Below, one piece after another: positions 1 through 11,178 of a DNA stretch of 64,000 nucleotides. Source of the stretch: Akebia trifoliata (lineage: Eukaryota > Streptophyta > Magnoliopsida > Ranunculales > Lardizabalaceae); assembly GCA_017979445.1 (NCBI GenBank), contig CM030713.1, forward strand, positions 28,377,934 through 28,441,933, read 5' to 3'. Below the pieces are notes generated by a model that saw only the letters and a list, made by a program, of their open reading frames with translations, was not told where the DNA came from and made no database searches. Each line of letters begins with the position of its first letter. Positions within the stretch are counted from its first letter, which is position 1. The position numbers and the translations under genes were made by a program.

Positions 1-3000
1 GAAAATATAAAGTCAACAAAGAAATATAGACCACAACTCTAGTCAAGGCTTCATTTACAGATTTGAAAAATCCAAGCTTTATGCCACTAGCCTGGTACGC
101 TAGAACCTGCCAAGCTTCACAAATGCAGATACTTAGCAGTTCAAGAGGAATCAAGTACTTTTAAATTTTCATAAAGACCCAACATTACCTGATTACCGAA
201 CATTGATATTTGACGCTTTTCACCCCCAAAGGATCTCACCTAGTAGCAAGAAAATAGTATGGAAAATTAATTTTCAGAGGAAAATAAAATTTGAGCAAAT
301 TAATTTTCAGAGGAAAATACAATTCAAGCTTTAGTATTGGAAACTTACAGTACGGATGGCTGAAAATGTTTCCATTACACAATCAGATATAGCCGCTTGG
401 GCCATTCCGTAAGCTTTGAAGACAGGAACAGTTGACCGCTTGTATATGGCTTATGAGTGTAAGATATAGTCGTCATCAGTCAGTAGATATACATGAATGC
501 AAAGCCAAGAAATACTAAGATGATCACCAAACTAGAGTAAGTTAGCATGAACGGGTCACTGCCAAAACAAACTTGATTGGTGAAGGAAGGAAATTAGGTG
601 AAGGGTTAATAAATTCGGCAAGATCTTGAAGGAAGCTAACAGATATCAATAACAAAATGTTGTGGAATTGGCTTAATCAAGAATCCATGTGAGGATAAGC
701 TAAGTTAAGTCAGCAAGAGTAGGTAAACCTGAATATCAAGGTGAAAAAAATACTAAGATAATTCTTAAACTGTAGTGAACATTGTGACAAAGTAGGGGTT
801 TGGGAATAATTCAGAAAGGGAAAATTTTGACAAAAAAAACTGCAAAAGTTGGAAAAATTAAAAAAATAAAATATATATTATTAATTATGGAAAACATGAA
901 AGTGTACATTTCAAATCTATATAATAAAACACAACGGTGAAACCCCATCCCCTTTATCCCCCTCATGAAGAGGGGTTGGGATTTAATCTTGCTACAAATT
1001 TCGAGGACAACTTTTAACTTTATTTTCATTCCTTTTCTATTACTTTCCAAGAATACCCTTCTAATTTTATTGCCTATCCTCTTCTTCCCCCCCTCCCCCC
1101 CTCCCCTCTTAACCCTCCCAGAATATCCCTCCACCTTTATTATCTTTCTTCTATTACCCCTTTTCCACTAATACCCCTCCAAATTTATTGTCTTTCCTCT
1201 CCTACCCCCTTAACCCCAAAGAGGATGAGGGCACGGGAAAACTCTAGTGTTAAACATAACATAAAAACAATATTTCAAAACCATAATATTGTCAAACTTC
1301 AGACTTTGCGATTAATTAGCGAAGTTCATGATTTTAAAAAAAAATTTGAATTTTCAAAACTTTGCAAATTAATTGAGATAAATCACACATTGAAAGAGTA
1401 GAGAATTACTAGCGACTGCTTCAAAAAGCCAGCAATTTTGTCACTATGGCAGTGACAATGAAAAAACTGTTTTGAGTGGTGTAGGAAGACAGAACATGAG
1501 AAACATGAGCTAATGCATAAACCAAGGTTTCAATACAAATAATGAACCTATCAAGAAATTGCTGACTTTCAGTGATATTATTATTGAATTATATGGAGAA
1601 CTGAAGAAATACTTAAAGAAAATTCACGCGTTGGTATCCTAGAGTCAATTAAGGAAAGATAAAGACTATTAACAATCTGACAGACTGACAACCATACTCA
1701 GAGTTACATAAAATCTTTCAGCGTCTACTAATAGATTGCTTACAAACTCAGGTGAACAGAATCAGGTAAGTTAATTCAGAAATGTACGATTTCCAGACAA
1801 ATTTTCAACAAGAAGGCTAAGACACAAAGAAAACAGATCCCAATACTCAAATCTCAATGAAGTGATATTCTCATCAACTATCTATACATAAAATAGAAGC
1901 AACACATGCTTTAATCCAAGTATTTCGAAGACGAAAATGTTTACCAACTAAAAGAGACACAGAAATCATCAATAGCCCTAGAATTGGAGCAAGTTGGGAA
2001 GACAATGTGAAAAGTACACATATTGTTCCTATAACCTGCACACAAAAAATATAGATTAGAGTCATCAATGACCAAATGGGATAATGGATGGCAAAAAAAT
2101 TAAAGACTGAAATCTTGCACACACAAAAAAAAACCATCCTAAAATTAAAGAGATAAAATAACATGTTCCCAAAAAAAAATGGTAATTAACCTTTTAGCAC
2201 AGGTGCTTCCTGACTCAAAATAATAACATGAATATGAGAAAATCAGAAAATAGGAAAAGTTCAGTTACTTTAAAGTATAAGTAATTTCAATTCAATTAGA
2301 ACTGTAAATAATCAGAATGTGCATGTTATAAACTATGTGCAACATAAAGCTCACTTCTATATGGTGTATAGTAGCTTGCCTCAGAGAGTGCCCTAAAACC
2401 GCGATCCCTTGAAACGTTTTCACTCACAACATTCTTTATGGAACCCAAATCAGATGTTAACAAACCAGTCAATTCCCCAACCTGTATAGAACCAGAAAGC
2501 ATGTGTTCAATCAAACAGTCTGGAAACCTGATGGGATGGCATGCATATCATTCCCATTATGTAATTTATGATGCATATCGTAACTTGAAGATGACAAACT
2601 GACATTCAGGGATAGTATCGGAAGTCCCTATCCATATCAAAAACTTTGTAATATATCCTAACTATCACAAGATTATTAGTCAACGTATTGGTACTGATAT
2701 TCTTACCTTCAATTTATTTTTTTGATAGGTAAACCAGAATTATATTAAAACGGCGGTCGAGATGACTAACCAAAATTACAAGACAAAAACAAAAAATTGC
2801 AAGGAACAAAGGGTCTCCCACTTATAAACAAAATCCTCCAAGAAAACCCCTTTGAAAGCGGAATCAACCTTACACCAAAAAACATCAAACCAATAATAAA
2901 TAACAACATGAGGGAAAAAAACTAATACATACAAAAAATTCAGAAACGTGTCTCGGTAAATGTGTAATGAAGGAAGTATTAATGTTGTGCACATCATAGT

Positions 3001-6000
3001 GTAATTTATCTAACAAATGAACATAGTTCAGAGTTCACCGAATTAGCATATCACTAAGAAAAAGTGATTCTCTTCAGTATATGTGGTCGCATGGGTAATA
3101 TAATTGCATTAAACATCATATTTTTAACTTATTTAGGCACTAAACATAGTTTAATGTAATGTATCAAAATGCATTGGGATTTTTTTTTCAGTGTGTCAAG
3201 ATGTATCCGATCATTTTTCACAAGGAACGGATGATGATACCGATGATAATGATGAACAACAAGCACAACATAATCGATGCTTTAAACCTTGAGTGTAGCT
3301 CATGTGAATATAATAATGCGGAACGCAACTGATGATGAGAATTACTATAATTTTATTTCGTCAGTGGCAAAATCTTCCTAGTTAAGGAGAATTGATGGGG
3401 ACATCAAATCTTAAAAAGTAGATTTTAATTTTTATTTCTATTTTAGGACTTTATTTTCATGTTTTTTGGGCTTATTTTGATGTTTTATTGTCTCATGGTC
3501 TTAGTATAATATTTAGGGGTTGTTTAGTAACTTTACATAGATTGTATTAGGTGTTTTTTTAATGAATGATAATGAAGATTTTGATGAATAAAAAATGTGT
3601 TTCTTTCATAGCGTGAAGTGGGTTCTCCACCATTCTTGAAGTGATTCCAAGAAACCCTTGGTGTGATTCGAAGGTTCTATCTTTCTATCCCTTTCTCTTT
3701 TTTTCTCTTAATCTTTACTTTTCTTTTTTATTTTTTTTCTTGATTTTATTTTACTTTCTTGATTCTTGATTCTTGAAACCTGCAAACCTCAACCCTTAAT
3801 CATTACCCAATAAACCTTAAGTTTTAATCCCTTCCTTACCCTATAAACCTTAATCCTTCCTTACCCTACAAACCTTTAACCATTTTGTTGGGATTGTGGT
3901 CATACTTGTCCAAAATCAAAATTAAATTATCCTATCCTACCCAAACCTTTAACCATTTCATTGGGATTGTGGTCATACTTGTCCAAAATCAAAATTAAAT
4001 TATCCTATCCTACCCAAATCTTTACCCAATCCCCAACTAGAGTTCTCTAAATCTCCTATTTTGCCTAAATCAAATTCCATTTTCTTATCTCCACTCATCG
4101 TCCTTCATCATATAATGAATTCAAAAACACTCTAATTAGATGAAAAAATAGCAGTTTTGAAGCCTAAGACACAAACTACCTATCATTCAAGGCAAAAATC
4201 TCGTCCAAAGGTGAAGAAGATGCAAACAATCGTAATTTGGACTGTTTTTCCACATAAAAAATGCTGAATTTTTAGGAATTTTTGGCCAATAAAAGACAGT
4301 TATGTCATTATTCATTAACCTAGTCTTTTTTTTTTTTGGGGGGGGGGGGGTGGGGGGTCTTTCCTTGTTGACATGCCCCCCATCTTATGTATGCCATTCT
4401 TTATTGGACAATGCACATTGGTGCATCCATATCCATAGTTCTTGGAAGTGTGTACCCATACAAAACCTAACATTCAATATGTTTGTAATTCCTGTTTATT
4501 TTATTCCTTTTTCATCATAATTATACACTATTATGGAGTACTTTATTTCCATGAGATGAATTTAGGTCCTCAAATATCATTGTGGGATACCCTAATCTCG
4601 TGGAAAAGTAAAAAACAGAATGTGATTTCTCGTTTTTTTGCTGAAGCTGAGTATCATGCTATGGCCTTTGGCACATGTGATCTAATATGGTTAGATCTTT
4701 GCTAACATGCTTACAAAATCTGTTGGTCCTTCTATCACTAATTCTCACCTTGTCAAGCTGGGTTTAGTAGATATATTTAGCCTAACTTGAGGGGAAGTAT
4801 TGGAATTAATCTAGTTATTTCAATCCTAGTTGTTTTTAATAATAGCTTTTATTTTTCAATTTCTTATGTGTAAGGGCATTTATGTCCATTTACTCTTTTA
4901 TTAATATAAATACCTACCAAGCTCTTAGAAAGAGACTTGACAATTATGCTTCTCAATCCTTCTATCACATTGTCCAAAGTTAAATATTTAAGAACTGATT
5001 TTGAAAGTACTTTCTTTTAATAAAATAACAAAAGATCCCCACAAGAACAATTAGATGTTCAAGTTGAAGATGCAATATAAGCATAATTTATTGAGTTGGA
5101 AACCATTTTTACTGCGTGAAAACCCATAACTAGGAGTCCTTTGTGTAAGGAGAAAGGTCTATATGCTCTTACATCAGCAAACTTCTCTCGCAATCTCACA
5201 ATGGTTAATTTAGGGATTAGTAATCATTAATTAGAAATTTACTTGGCCACATGATCTCCTAAATATAACTATCTATATAATAAAACATAACGATAGACCC
5301 CACTATGCTACAGTTTTGTAGGCTATAAAGATTGAGACAAAGGGTTGGGGTCCACACAACCCCACTTTATCGCATTTCCTCCTCTCCCCCCTTCAACTTT
5401 GTTGTCTTTCCTCTCCTCCACTCCCTTTTTTTCAATAATACCCCTCTAGCTTCACTATCTTTCCTCTTTTACTAGTATTTTCTTAAGTCACGCCAGGAAC
5501 CCAAAGAGAAAACAAAAAGATAAAGAATCATGTTCATACCTTGTATCGGTCAAAAAACTCCACCTGCAATAGGAAATTAAAAAAAATTATGATCACATGC
5601 TAGAGAATGAAATATACACGACATAATACATCAAATGAATAAGTTCAGTGATATGTATTGACAATCAAACAATTATATGCTAATAAATAACATTTTTATA
5701 TATGACAAGAAAAGAGAGTATACATCTAATGTCTTGAAAGTGGGTTCCTCGGCTAAAAAAACATAAGAGCTTTTATTTGCTATTGATTTAACCAAGTTAC
5801 ATATAATGGCTGGAGAAGTTTGAGACAATTACTTCTCCTTGTTCGATATTGACTAGATCTTGCCCGAGACCATCATGGATGTCTGTTAGAGTAGGTACTT
5901 GGGCATTATTCCCAAGTAGAAAGATTTGAAGGTTCCTTTCCTTTAGGATTTGTAGGGAATTGTGGAAAGAAAGAAACATAAGGGTCTTCAATAGGAAAGA

Positions 6001-9000
6001 AGGGTTACAGTGAACCATAGTTATATAAATAAAATTCTGGTGTATTTGTTTATCAAAGATTGTGAGGGGGTATCTTTTGCTGATTTTGTATTTAGATGCA
6101 GATTATATCATATTTAGAGGTGGACCGTTTTTGGTTCCTTGTATCTGTTTTCCCTTGGTAAGATGCCTTGACCCCTAATAGCAAGAAGCTTCTATCCGAA
6201 ATCCCACTCCTACACCTTCTAGTCATAAAATAGTTTAATATTTAGCTTTCAACATAGAGCTGCTTCCGGTGACCAAGATTCATCACTTGTACACGCACAC
6301 ATACCATGTTGCTCACTATTCTGAGCCTCCCACCAATCTCTGCCGACCTTTGAAGAAGACAATGCTTAGAAAGTCAATGAAATAATAGCAACAATGAAAA
6401 TGTTGGCAGTTCAGTTCAGACTATCCAAATCAAAATAGCATTTCAGCATGTGAATCAGCTCTTTGACCATTCCAGGATCTATCCATTGTGAAATCTTCTC
6501 TCCATGAACGCCACATGGAGAGAAGATTTCAGTAATTGCTTTTCATGTTATTGATGATTTTGTTATCAAAGTAAATAAAGATGACAAACTTCAAACCAAT
6601 CACTAGTAGAAATTATATGAGGAGTTCAAACTTCAAGGGCTACTTTTTGAAGATCTTTGATTTAGGCATTCGATTTATACGTAAAACATTTAGGTAATCT
6701 TTATTTTCCTTTGTATCTTGGAGGTCTCCTTGGCCTATTGTTTATATATGTAGCATCTTCTTTATCTAAAAAGGAAAAAAAGAAAAAAAAAATTTGATAA
6801 ATTCAAAACCTATGAAGTTTCATAAGTTTAAGATTTGCACATCATATTGCTTCACTGCAAATGGAAAGAGAAAGTTATAAAAATTAACTATCAAATTCAG
6901 GTATGCAAAATAAAGGGACAATTGGGTTTACCTTTTGAATTAGTATCGTTCTAAAGACTTGTCCTCTTAATGCGGTCATCACCTTCTCCCATATGGTGTT
7001 CATATTTACAATGAAAATAATAGTGAAGATTGGTTCCAAAGCATACAAAACTCCAATTTTACTAAGATGTTTCCACAAAGGTCCCGGTCTTGCTCCTATG
7101 AGTACTTCGAAAAATTGTCCTACAACATGGAAGAATATTATCGAGGTGACACATAATGACTATACACAAATTTATAATTTGAGAAACATAATTCTCACTA
7201 AATATCTAAACTACAGACACGACAAATAGAGAACAACTAGTTGTTGGTTGCATACTAACCTCAAAAAATAGCCAGTGTAGTCAAGGCGAAGCAAACCAAA
7301 GAAGCCTTAATAAATGTAAGGTGGGGCAGTGTAAGTGAGGCGTACCAGGGCGCACACCTTGACTACGTCTCAGACAAGGTGCAAGGTGCACACCTCACTT
7401 AAAATTGAATAAAATAAATGTATTTTATTTTTTAATCTTTACCTACAAAAAAAATTAGAAAGTAAATTTCTACCATTAAAAATATTTAGATTTACATTTT
7501 GTCATTTTCTGAGCCCATTAGGGTTTAGTCGACTTAGACCCACTAGGGGTATAGGGCTGATTTGAGGTACAACTCGCCTCTTTAGGGATGGGTTAGGGCT
7601 CAACGAAGCCTAGACCAGGCCCACCCATTGACAATCCTAATTGTAGTTATGTTGTAAGTGCAACCACACATATTGTTGGCCTGCTTATACTTACCTTTTT
7701 CGTGTTCATCCTCTCTAATTTTTCTCCTACTAATGACGCTTCTTCTTTTTGAAGTATATTGAATGACTACTTTACTATATTTACAAAACTCATATTTATA
7801 CATGTTATAATTGAAAAATATTTAAAACCTATCTTTCACTATTTATTTATTTTGAATATTATAACCTATAATTTTATTATGCCTTACTTCACTCAAGCAT
7901 GCGCTTCGCCTTACGTCTCAAGCACCAAGAGACCTTTGCGACTTTTGCCCTTAACTATACTGAAAATAGTTTTTTTTTTTTTTTTTTTTTTGTATTTTAG
8001 AACCTATATTTTAACCTACTAACTGCACTTCATGGTGGTGACCTTAGGGTTACAGCTTATTCACCTTCTCGTGGTTTCATCTTCTCACAAAAATTATTGA
8101 ACCACAATGATTTATGTGAGCATAGTTGAAGAAGGGGGGAAAACAAAAAAACAATGGAGTGCATCATTTTTAGTTTCGGAGTGCAATCATCCAAAAATAT
8201 TAATTGGTGTGGTGCAATTGATAGTGGGTGGTGTGCTACTAGTCGATCCCTAACAAATTACATCAAGATTCATTAGTGTTCTAGTCAAAGCTCTGTCCTT
8301 CTGTTTTATTTATCTAATTCAATCTAGCCCTACTTTCGTTTTCTGGGTTCTTCAAAAATTATTATCTGAGGAACAAAATTCTCATTAAATACCTAAAATA
8401 CAAACAATTAACAAGTTGCATCAATATTTCATTATTGTTCTATTCAAAACTCTATCTTTTCATTTTAATTGTCCAATTCTCTCCAGCCCCAACTAAATTT
8501 CAGTTTTTCAATAGAAATACAATCTTCAACTTTACATAATGGTTGGGGGAAAAAAAACCTCTAATTTCTTAAACCCAATTCAAAATTCAAAATTCAGAGA
8601 CTCCCATATCAGAGAGAGCGATAATTGACCATACCAGATAATATGGGCATCGAGAGAGTGCAAGTGGAGCAGCCAACGAGAGTGACGATCGAAACCGCTA
8701 GCCCAAACTTATGTTGAAGCAGAAGACTCCACACAAGACCCCAACTTAGAACAACTTGAGGTTGTACGGACCCTGTAGAACTCAATTCCTCCTCTTTGGG
8801 ATCGCTTCCACTAATATTTGGATCAGAAGCTGGAGCAGCTACATAAGCATTCCTAACGAAGTTGAATTTTCTTCTGATTTTAAGTGAATTTGGCGGGAAA
8901 CATTGTAAATTTGGAGAGAATATCTTTGAAGGTTGGCGGGAAATGCTCCAAGACGGAAGAGGGAGAACAAATTTTAGGGTTCTTCGTGAGGAGCGTTGTT

Positions 9001-9052
9001 GAGGTCTGAAACGAGTGAGATTGGTTGAGGGAGGGAGAGTTGCAGAAGCCAT
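1..9052 (-). CDS. ABCB26: ABC transporter B family member 26-like (plastid half-size ABC transporter), 5' part
   Basis: Seen: eight minus-strand exons joined in phase: 9052-8635, 7119-6932, 5563-5540, 2481-2380, 2035-1945, 449-349, 239-189, 106-1 (continues off the left edge), about 360 codons. The ATG at 9052 was chosen because it opens a Ser/Arg-rich leader of plastid-transit type; no upstream in-frame ATG was seen. Exon 1 ends in a hydrophobic stretch containing SMPILSG; later exons read [33 protein letters not shown] and [10 protein letters not shown], which I recognise as the transmembrane domain and first coupling helix region of the plant ABCB26/TAP1 family. The nucleotide-binding domain must lie outside the window. 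Odd points: exon 3 is only 24 nt (VEFFDRYK); the intron after exon 4 has a GC donor. Known for the family: chloroplast location, transported substrate unclear. Introns carry Helitron-, Copia-, LINE- and MITE-like pieces. The identity call is firm; the exon ends rest on phase and splice consensus only. Confidence 0.9.
916..1246 (+). mobile_element. Short Helitron-like element, copy 1 (ABCB26 intron 5)
   Basis: It starts TCTATATAATAAAAC after an A and ends AAACTCTAG before a T, the A|TC...CTAG|T arrangement of Helitron insertion. The interior is C/T-rich with repeated 'ttattntctttcct' blocks and no coding capacity. Related copies occur at 5272, 12518 and about 59240. A clear 3' hairpin is not seen, so Helitron is an inference from the ends. 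Confidence 0.6.
2715..2997 (-). mobile_element. Probable LINE 3'-end fragment (ABCB26 intron 3)
   Basis: On the minus strand a short open frame is followed by a stretch ending in 'ttacctatcaaaaaaata', typical of the 3' tails of plant LINEs. No conserved reverse-transcriptase motif is legible, so this is a weak call. Confidence 0.35.
3871..4016. repeat. Two-copy 73-bp tandem repeat
   Basis: Two adjacent copies with period 73 bp (for example GGATTGTGGTCATACTTG at 3891 and again at 3964), nearly identical. It lies inside ABCB26 intron 3 and follows degenerate 'aaccttaa' repeats at 3775-3870. No function is suggested. Confidence 0.85.
4380..4975 (+). mobile_element. Copia LTR-retrotransposon remnant: RNase H end, PPT and partial 3' LTR
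   Basis: The reading around 4590-4705 contains [20 protein letters not shown] followed by [11 protein letters not shown], the C-terminal RNase H region of Ty1/Copia polyproteins. The downstream frame reads MLTKSVGPS and VKLGLVD, then a purine-rich tract (ttgaggggaag, about 4787-4797) and the start of an LTR (TATTGGAATTAATC at 4798). Upstream coding is badly frameshifted and no 5' LTR is present. The element sits in ABCB26 intron 3, opposite in orientation to the host gene. A G-run near 4337-4350 adjoins it. Confidence 0.75.
5272..5510 (+). mobile_element. Helitron-like element, copy 2 (5' end intact, 3' end decayed)
   Basis: The 5' terminus TCTATATAATAAAACATAAC follows an A, matching copy 1, and the same C/T-rich interior follows (caataataccc and tatctttcctc blocks). 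The 3' CTAG is not recognisable. The right end lies only about 30 bp from the 24-nt exon 3 of ABCB26 (5540-5563). Confidence 0.5.
5800..6060 (+). mobile_element. Possible LINE fragment (zf-RVT end)
   Basis: One plus-strand frame near 5945-6005 reads [15 protein letters not shown], like the C-terminal zinc-binding region of plant LINE reverse transcriptases (WxIWKERNxRxF). The surrounding frame is broken. An A-rich tail at about 6770-6795 may belong to the same insertion but cannot be linked with certainty. Confidence 0.4.
7270..7965. mobile_element. MITE-like inverted-repeat element in ABCB26 intron 1
   Basis: The left end (agtgtagtcaaggcgaag) and the reverse complement of the right end (agtatagttaagggcaaaag) match over roughly 25 bp. 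Both arms also carry 'aaggcgaagc' and 'gaggcg' modules. The interior is A/T-rich and non-coding. Target duplication is not clear; superfamily undetermined. Confidence 0.5.
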
Positions 9053-9175
9053 GGATACTGTTGCTTTGCTGCACAAGTTTTTCTCAGCTAATAGTTATAG
9101 TTAAAAAAATTTTGACCAACACCACTTTGGTAAGTGATGGTGTTCCAGAAATCTGATGTGACCCTCTCCATGCGC

Positions 9176-9185
9176 GACACGTGTC
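9176..9185 (-). promoter_or_regulatory. G-box-like palindrome upstream of ABCB26
   Basis: GACACGTGTC, a perfect palindrome around CACGTG, lies about 125 bp upstream of the ABCB26 ATG, a plausible promoter position. Such cores bind bZIP/bHLH factors; use here is inferred. Confidence 0.4.
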
Positions 9186-9257
9186 GACAATGTATTTGTG
9201 TTTCAGTTTCGCCCAGTTTGAGGTTTGGTTTCGTCTAATTTCGTCAAGTTTGCTCTT

Positions 9258-9615
9258 TTTACAAAGGCCTAAATAAGATTCTATACAAAATTTTATCTCA
9301 TATGACTAAAATACTTTGGAATGGATTATTTTTTGTGAAGATGATCTCTACAATCAGTAGATCATTCTCACAAAAAAGTCAATTCTAAAACTTCTAACTC
9401 CATGAAAAGTAGTTACAAACTAACGATAAAAATTGATGATTCACGATTCTTCATCTTGTAAATTAGGATTATAAATTTCAAAATTGATTGGTTTTTTGTG
9501 AGGATGATTTTCTCACCATAGAAATCATCCTCGCAAAAAATTAGTCCATTATAAAACTTTTAAGTTATATAAGACAAAACATTTTGTCTAGAATGTTATC
9601 TAGGATTTTGTCAAA
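9258..9615. mobile_element. Foldback element E1 (diverged)
   Basis: The ends are inverted repeats of about 40 bp (ctaaataagattctatac on the left; the reverse complement of the right end reads ctagataacattctagac). Two internal hairpins lie near 9317-9391 and 9484-9553, built on the motif gtgaggatgat...atcatcctcgcaaaaaa. It is the most decayed member of the cluster. Confidence 0.65.
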
Positions 9616-9621
9616 CGAACG

Positions 9622-9990
9622 TCATCCGTGTATATACATGTATATATATATACTCGTATATCTACAACATGTTTTGTTCTATATGAGTTAAAAAAATTGG
9701 ATTGAACTGATTTTTGGTGAGGACGATCTTTATGACGAGGAGATCATCCTCGCAAAAAATCAGTTAATTCTAAAATTTCTAACCTCATATTTATGAGTTG
9801 AAAAACTATTGATCGTCCATTTATTTGTAAATCACTTTCGACGAGGTTAAAAGTTTTGGATTGACCTAAATTTTTATGAGAATGATTTCCTCATCATAGA
9901 GATCATCCTCGCCAAAAATCATCTCGATCTGAAACAAATCATATTATAGATATATGAGAAGATACATGTGTACACGGATCCTAATCCATA
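9622..9990. mobile_element. Foldback element E2
   Basis: The termini pair as catccgtgtatatacatgta with the reverse complement of tacatgtgtacacggatc. Internal hairpins lie at about 9699-9768 and 9858-9935, around gaggagatcatcctcgc. A second copy of its right three quarters is found at 11243-11540. Flanked by TA repeats. Confidence 0.7.
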
Positions 9991-9998
9991 TATATATA

Positions 9999-10373
9999 GG
10001 GTCGGGTTCCGTCCCTATTACGACTCACATTGTGACACACCGTTTTGTCTTATATGGGCAAAAATGTTTGGAATGGGCTGATTTTTTGTGAGGATGATCT
10101 CTATGGTGAGGAGATCATCCTTGCCAAAAATCAGCTCATTATGAAACTTCTAACCCCATGTTTACAAGTTGAAAAAATTTAGACCGTCCAATTTTTGTAA
10201 ATCAATTTTGATGAGGTTAGAAGTTTTGGAATGGGCTGATTTTTTGTCAGGATGATCCCCTCATCACAGAGATCATCCTCACAAAAAATCAGCCCATTCC
10301 TAACATTTTTGCCCATATAAGACAAACGGTGTGGCGCAATGTGAGTCGTAATAGGGGTCGTAATAACGCCATC

Positions 10374-10374
<1 letters not shown>
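9999..10374. mobile_element. Foldback element E3 with ~75-bp terminal inverted repeats
   Basis: The outer arms share CCCTATTACGACTCACATTG and GTCTTATATGGGCAAAAATG in inverted orientation with few mismatches. Inside are two hairpins (about 10071-10142 and 10228-10303), separated by a spacer with inverted AACTTCTAACC/GGTTAGAAGTT and a central GACCGTCC. No coding capacity. TA repeats lie on both sides. Confidence 0.85.

Positions 10375-10416
<42 letters not shown>
10375..10416. repeat. (TA)n microsatellite between E3 and E4
   Basis: About 40 bp of alternating A and T. A second such tract, 10757-10788, separates E4 from E5. Confidence 0.95.
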
Positions 10417-10418
<2 letters not shown>

Positions 10419-10756
10419 GTCACGTTCAATGGCAAACTTTTTGGCAAATTTTTTTTCAAAACATGAGTTAAAAGTTTTAGAATGGGCTGATTTTTTGTGA
10501 GAATGATCTCTACGGTGAGGAGATCATCATCATCAAAATCAGCCCATTCCAAAACTTCTAACCCCATCAAAAACAGTTTACAAAAATGGACGGTCCACAA
10601 TTTTTCAACTTGTAAACATGGGTTAGAAGTTTTGGAATTGGCTGATTTTTGGTGAGGATGATCTCCTCACCGTAGAGATCATCCTCACCAAAAATCAGCC
10701 CATTCCAAAACTTCTAACTTATGTTTTGTTAAAAAGTTAGCCATTGAACACTACCC
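10417..10756. mobile_element. Foldback element E4 (inverted relative to E3 and E5)
   Basis: Ends GGGTCACGTTCAATGGC and the reverse complement of GCCATTGAACACTACCC. It has two internal hairpins (about 10483-10553 and 10633-10712) with the same core as E3, while the central spacer reads GGACGGTCC in the opposite orientation. It lies directly between two (TA)n tracts. 340 bp, non-coding. Confidence 0.85.
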
Positions 10757-10788
10757 TATATATATATATATATATTATATATATATAA

Positions 10789-11177
10789 GGGAGCGGTTCA
10801 GCAACCCCTTATGGTGCCTCATATGGTGCCACACATTTTTTGTAAATCACTTTTGATAGGATTACAAGTTTTGGAATAGGTTGGTTTTTTGTGAGGATGA
10901 TCTCTACGGTGAAGAGATCATCCTCACAAAAAATCAGCTCATTTTGAAACTTCTAACCCTAGTTTACAAGTTGAAGAATCGTGGACCGTCCAATTTTTGT
11001 AAATCACTTTTGACGGGGTTAGAAGTTTTGGAATGAGCTGATTTTTGGTGAGGATGATCTCCTCATCGAGGAGATCATCCTCACCAAAAATCAGCTCATT
11101 CCAAAGCTTGTAACCCATGTTTTGAAAAATGCGTGGCACTATATGAGGCACCATGATGGGGCTGCTGAACCGCTCCC
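10789..11177. mobile_element. Foldback element E5
   Basis: Ends GGGAGCGGTTCAGCAACCCC and the reverse complement of GGGGCTGCTGAACCGCTCCC, extended by inverted GGTGCC(T/A)CATATGGTGCCA. Internal hairpins lie at about 10873-10942 and 11031-11101; the central spacer has GGACCGTCC. 389 bp, non-coding, flanked by TA repeats on both sides. Confidence 0.85.
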
Positions 11178-11178
11178 T

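Noticed and set aside
3195..3300. Possible transposase remnant (acidic [18 protein letters not shown] reading)
   Set aside because: Too short and low in complexity; no hAT or MULE motif is visible.
8880..9074. Alternative frame in ABCB26 exon 1
   Set aside because: Shadow frame; the chosen frame continues in phase into exon 2 and carries the transit-like leader.
10289..11154. Minus-strand frames with repeated LTKNQPI segments that look like a repeat protein
   Set aside because: They are translations of the palindromic core of E3-E5; the same peptide appears from unrelated elements and there is no conserved start or composition.
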